From contig NZ_RBIN01000011.1 in the NCBI RefSeq assembly GCF_003633775.1, positions 20,360 to 84,359 of the forward strand: a stretch of 64,000 nt of DNA. The letters are read 5' to 3'. Shown piece by piece: positions 62,386-64,000 of this stretch (position 1 is its first letter; every line of letters starts with the position of its first letter). The position numbers and the translations under genes are program-made. The notes beneath the pieces are model-generated. The model was not told the origin of the DNA and made no database searches. It saw nothing but the letters and a program-made list of their open reading frames with translations. The stretch comes from Kushneria sinocarnis. GTDB lineage: Bacteria; Pseudomonadota; Gammaproteobacteria; Pseudomonadales; Halomonadaceae.

Positions 62386-63585
62386 ATGACCGAGGTCGCC
62401 GAGGCGCTGGCCGTGCTCAAGCGCGGTGTGCACGAAATCCTGGTGGAGGAAGAGCTCGAACGGAAACTGGCTTCCGGGCGCCGGTTGCGCATCAAGGCCG
62501 GTTTTGACCCCACGGCGCCCGATCTGCACATGGGGCATACGGTGCTGATCAACAAGCTGCGTCAGTTTCAGGATCTGGGTCATGAGGTGCTGTTTCTGAT
62601 CGGCGACTTCACCGGCCGGATCGGCGACCCCACCGGCAAGAGCGTGACCCGCAAGCCGCTGACCGATGAAGAGGTGCGGGCCAATGCGCAGACCTATCAG
62701 GAGCAGGTGTTCAGGATCCTGCATCCCGAGCAGACCCGGGTGGTGTTCAACGCCGAATGGATGAGCAGGCTGTCGGCTGCCGACATGATCGAACTGGCGG
62801 CACAGTCGACGGTGGCGCGCATGCTCGAGCGGGATGACTTCGAGAAGCGCTATCGCGGTGGCCAGGCGATCGCGATCCATGAGTTTCTCTATCCGCTGAT
62901 TCAGGGCTACGACTCGGTGGCGCTGGAGGCGGATATCGAACTGGGCGGCACCGACCAGAAGTTCAATCTGCTGATGGGACGTGAGCTGCAGAAGCACTAC
63001 GGCCAGGAGCCGCAGGTGGTGATGACCATGCCGCTGCTCGAAGGACTGGACGGTGTGCAGAAGATGTCCAAGTCGCTGGGCAACTATGTCGGCATCACCG
63101 ATCGTCCGGGAGAGATTTTCAACAAGATCGTCTCCATGCCCGACAGCCTGATGTGGCGCTATTTCGAACTGCTCTCGCTCAAACCCATGGCGGAAGTGCG
63201 CGAGCTGATGGGGCAGGTCGAGGCGGGCGCCAACCCGCGGGACATCAAGATGGTACTGGCGCGTGAACTGGTGGCCCGTTTCCATGGTGAAGAGGCCGCT
63301 GCCGGCGCACACCGTGCCAGTGGCAATCAGATGGCCGAGGGCGAGCTGCCCGAGGACATGCCCGAAGTGACCGTGGACCTTGAAGGTGAGGCGCGAATGC
63401 CGATTGCTGCCGTCCTCAATCGGGCCGGACTGGTCACGAACAGTGCCCAGGCCAAGGACATGCTCAACAATGCCCGGGTCTGGGTCGATGGTGAGGTGGT
63501 TGCGCGCGATCACATGCTCGAGGCCGGGGCCTGTCATGTGATTCAGGCCGGCAAGAAGCGTTTCGCCCGGGTCACCCTGCAGTGA
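62386..63585 (+). CDS. tyrS: Tyrosyl-tRNA synthetase
   Basis: Charges tRNA-Tyr. The 399 residues include the HIGH-type motif [21 protein letters not shown] near residue 45, the tyrosine/tRNA region with [36 protein letters not shown], the KMSKS motif in [13 protein letters not shown] near 225 and a C-terminal S4 RNA-binding domain ([22 protein letters not shown]). It is the longer TyrS class found in Pseudomonas. The gene is followed by a non-coding stretch and then the rRNA promoter. Confidence 0.97.
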   Translation: MTEVAEALAVLKRGVHEILVEEELERKLASGRRLRIKAGFDPTAPDLHMGHTVLINKLRQFQDLGHEVLFLIGDFTGRIGDPTGKSVTRKPLTDEEVRANAQTYQEQVFRILHPEQTRVVFNAEWMSRLSAADMIELAAQSTVARMLERDDFEKRYRGGQAIAIHEFLYPLIQGYDSVALEADIELGGTDQKFNLLMGRELQKHYGQEPQVVMTMPLLEGLDGVQKMSKSLGNYVGITDRPGEIFNKIVSMPDSLMWRYFELLSLKPMAEVRELMGQVEAGANPRDIKMVLARELVARFHGEEAAAGAHRASGNQMAEGELPEDMPEVTVDLEGEARMPIAAVLNRAGLVTNSAQAKDMLNNARVWVDGEVVARDHMLEAGACHVIQAGKKRFARVTLQ

Positions 63586-63643
63586 TGAAACAGGTTTATT
63601 TGTACAAGGCTTGAATGAATATAGCGGTACACCTCGAATAAAG

Positions 63644-63683
63644 TTGGACAAACCCGGTACAGGGGTGTAGAGTAATTTCTACA
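63644..63683 (+). promoter_or_regulatory. Candidate promoter with overlapping dyad, between tyrS and the rRNA operon
   Basis: TTGGAC (63644-63649), 18 bases, TAGAGT (63668-63673). The perfect dyad TGTAGA-GTAATT-TCTACA (63666-63683) covers the -10 box and start. GGTACA also recurs at 63626, 63656 and 63691, suggesting a protein-binding region. Confidence 0.5.
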
Positions 63684-63830
63684 TCGAGGCGGTACAGGAT
63701 GTATCAGCAGCCACGGATTGGCTTCTCTCGATGACCCTTTTGCAGCCGGCGCCAGGGAAGGCGCCGATGACGGCCAGGATGGCCATGCTTGCGGGGCCTG
63801 CAGTCATGTACTGCAGGCCCTTTTTATTTT
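63680..63830 (+). ncRNA. Candidate small RNA between tyrS and the rRNA operon
   Basis: About 150 bases that would run from the candidate promoter to the terminator at 63830. It contains a GGCGCC-AGGGAA-GGCGCC hairpin (around 63750-63767) and no convincing open frame. Rests on promoter, hairpins and terminator only. Confidence 0.4.
63794..63830 (+). terminator. Intrinsic terminator upstream of the rRNA promoter
   Basis: GGGCCTGCAGT and ACTGCAGGCCC pair around CATGT, followed by TTTTTATTTT. It insulates the rRNA operon from upstream transcription. Confidence 0.92.
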
Positions 63831-63888
63831 CCGGGGCCTTTGAAGTGCATGCTGGCAGAGGCAGTAACGGCGGGCAGAAAACCCTCTC

Positions 63889-63939
63889 GAAATTTTTTCG
63901 ACATCGGGGCTTGTCAGGTCCGTCAGCGAAGCGTAGAGT
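63889..63939 (+). promoter_or_regulatory. Probable ribosomal RNA operon P1-type promoter
   Basis: UP-like element GAAATTTTTTCG (63889-63900), -35 TTGTCA (63911-63916), 17 bases, -10 TAGAGT (63934-63939), then a GC-rich discriminator (ACGCATCC). The UP element, GC discriminator and the position after tyrS suggest an rrn operon starting beyond the window. Confidence 0.7.
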
Positions 63940-64000
63940 ACGCATCCGCTGGCAACGGACAGGGCAACAGCCCACCGGGGCGGAAGCTGCAGACAGCTGA

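Noticed and set aside
61123..63651. Giant 842-residue protein fused to AnmK
   Set aside because: The part above 62244 is antisense to tyrS; AnmK is complete without it and has its own GGAG site.

Overview
This window looks like a chromosomal segment of a high-GC gammaproteobacterium, most likely a member of the Halomonadaceae (Halomonas or a close relative). The evidence is gene order and protein character: recN-grpE-dnaK-dnaJ-dapB-carA-carB-greA, yhbY/rlmE-ftsH-folP-glmM-tpiA-secG-tRNA-Leu-tRNA-fMet-rimP-nusA-infB-rbfA-truB-rpsO-pnp, and dksA-gluQ-[ncRNA]-pcnB-folK-panB-panC. These blocks are shared with Pseudomonas-like bacteria. Genus assignment is an inference from memory of such gene orders, not from a search.

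Layout. 1-3919: a siderophore-type ABC importer (binding protein, two FecCD permeases, ATPase). 4.0-8.2 kb: a small accessory stretch with a zinc-ribbon microprotein, a GNAT, a lipoprotein, a phage-type S24 repressor divergent from a P2 Ogr-like zinc-finger protein, and an ATP-grasp protein. 8.2-10.3 kb: a COG0523 metallochaperone GTPase and a Ca/Na antiporter. 10.7-15.3 kb: tmRNA, smpB, ratA-rnfH, bamE, fur and recN (two LexA boxes). 15.5-19.6 kb: heat-shock genes grpE, dnaK and dnaJ with sigma-32 promoters. 19.7-29.4 kb: ohr, an RlpA-like lipoprotein, a phytase-like lipoprotein, dapB, a GNAT, an MBL-fold enzyme, carAB and greA. 29.5-45.5 kb: yhbY, rlmE-ftsH, folP-glmM, tpiA, secG, two tRNAs and the rimP-to-pnp translation/RNA operon. 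45.5-51.8 kb: pantothenate/folate genes, pcnB, gluQ and dksA. 52-63.6 kb: an aminotransferase, a frameshifted sfsA, yciA, an unusual sigma-like protein, metW-metX, yggT-proC-yggS, pilT, anmK and tyrS. The last 100 bases carry what looks like the promoter of a ribosomal RNA operon whose genes lie beyond the window.

The most interesting element is a non-coding locus on the minus strand at about 50,175 to 49,706. It has six strong (AAC)n motifs, four of them identical (CCAACAACAACAA), most sitting in the loop of an inverted repeat. It starts at an excellent sigma-54 promoter (GG-N10-GC) and ends at an intrinsic terminator, with an IHF-like site and repeated GGTGC motifs upstream. The motifs and position (between gluQ and pcnB) match the CrcZ family of Hfq/Crc-sequestering RNAs of Pseudomonas, but the cbrA-cbrB two-component genes that sit beside crcZ there are absent here. 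A second candidate small RNA lies between tyrS and the rRNA promoter. Other points of note are a stand-alone phage-like regulatory pair with an operator-bearing promoter, a one-base frameshift in sfsA, and an initiator tRNA with a U1/U72 mismatch.
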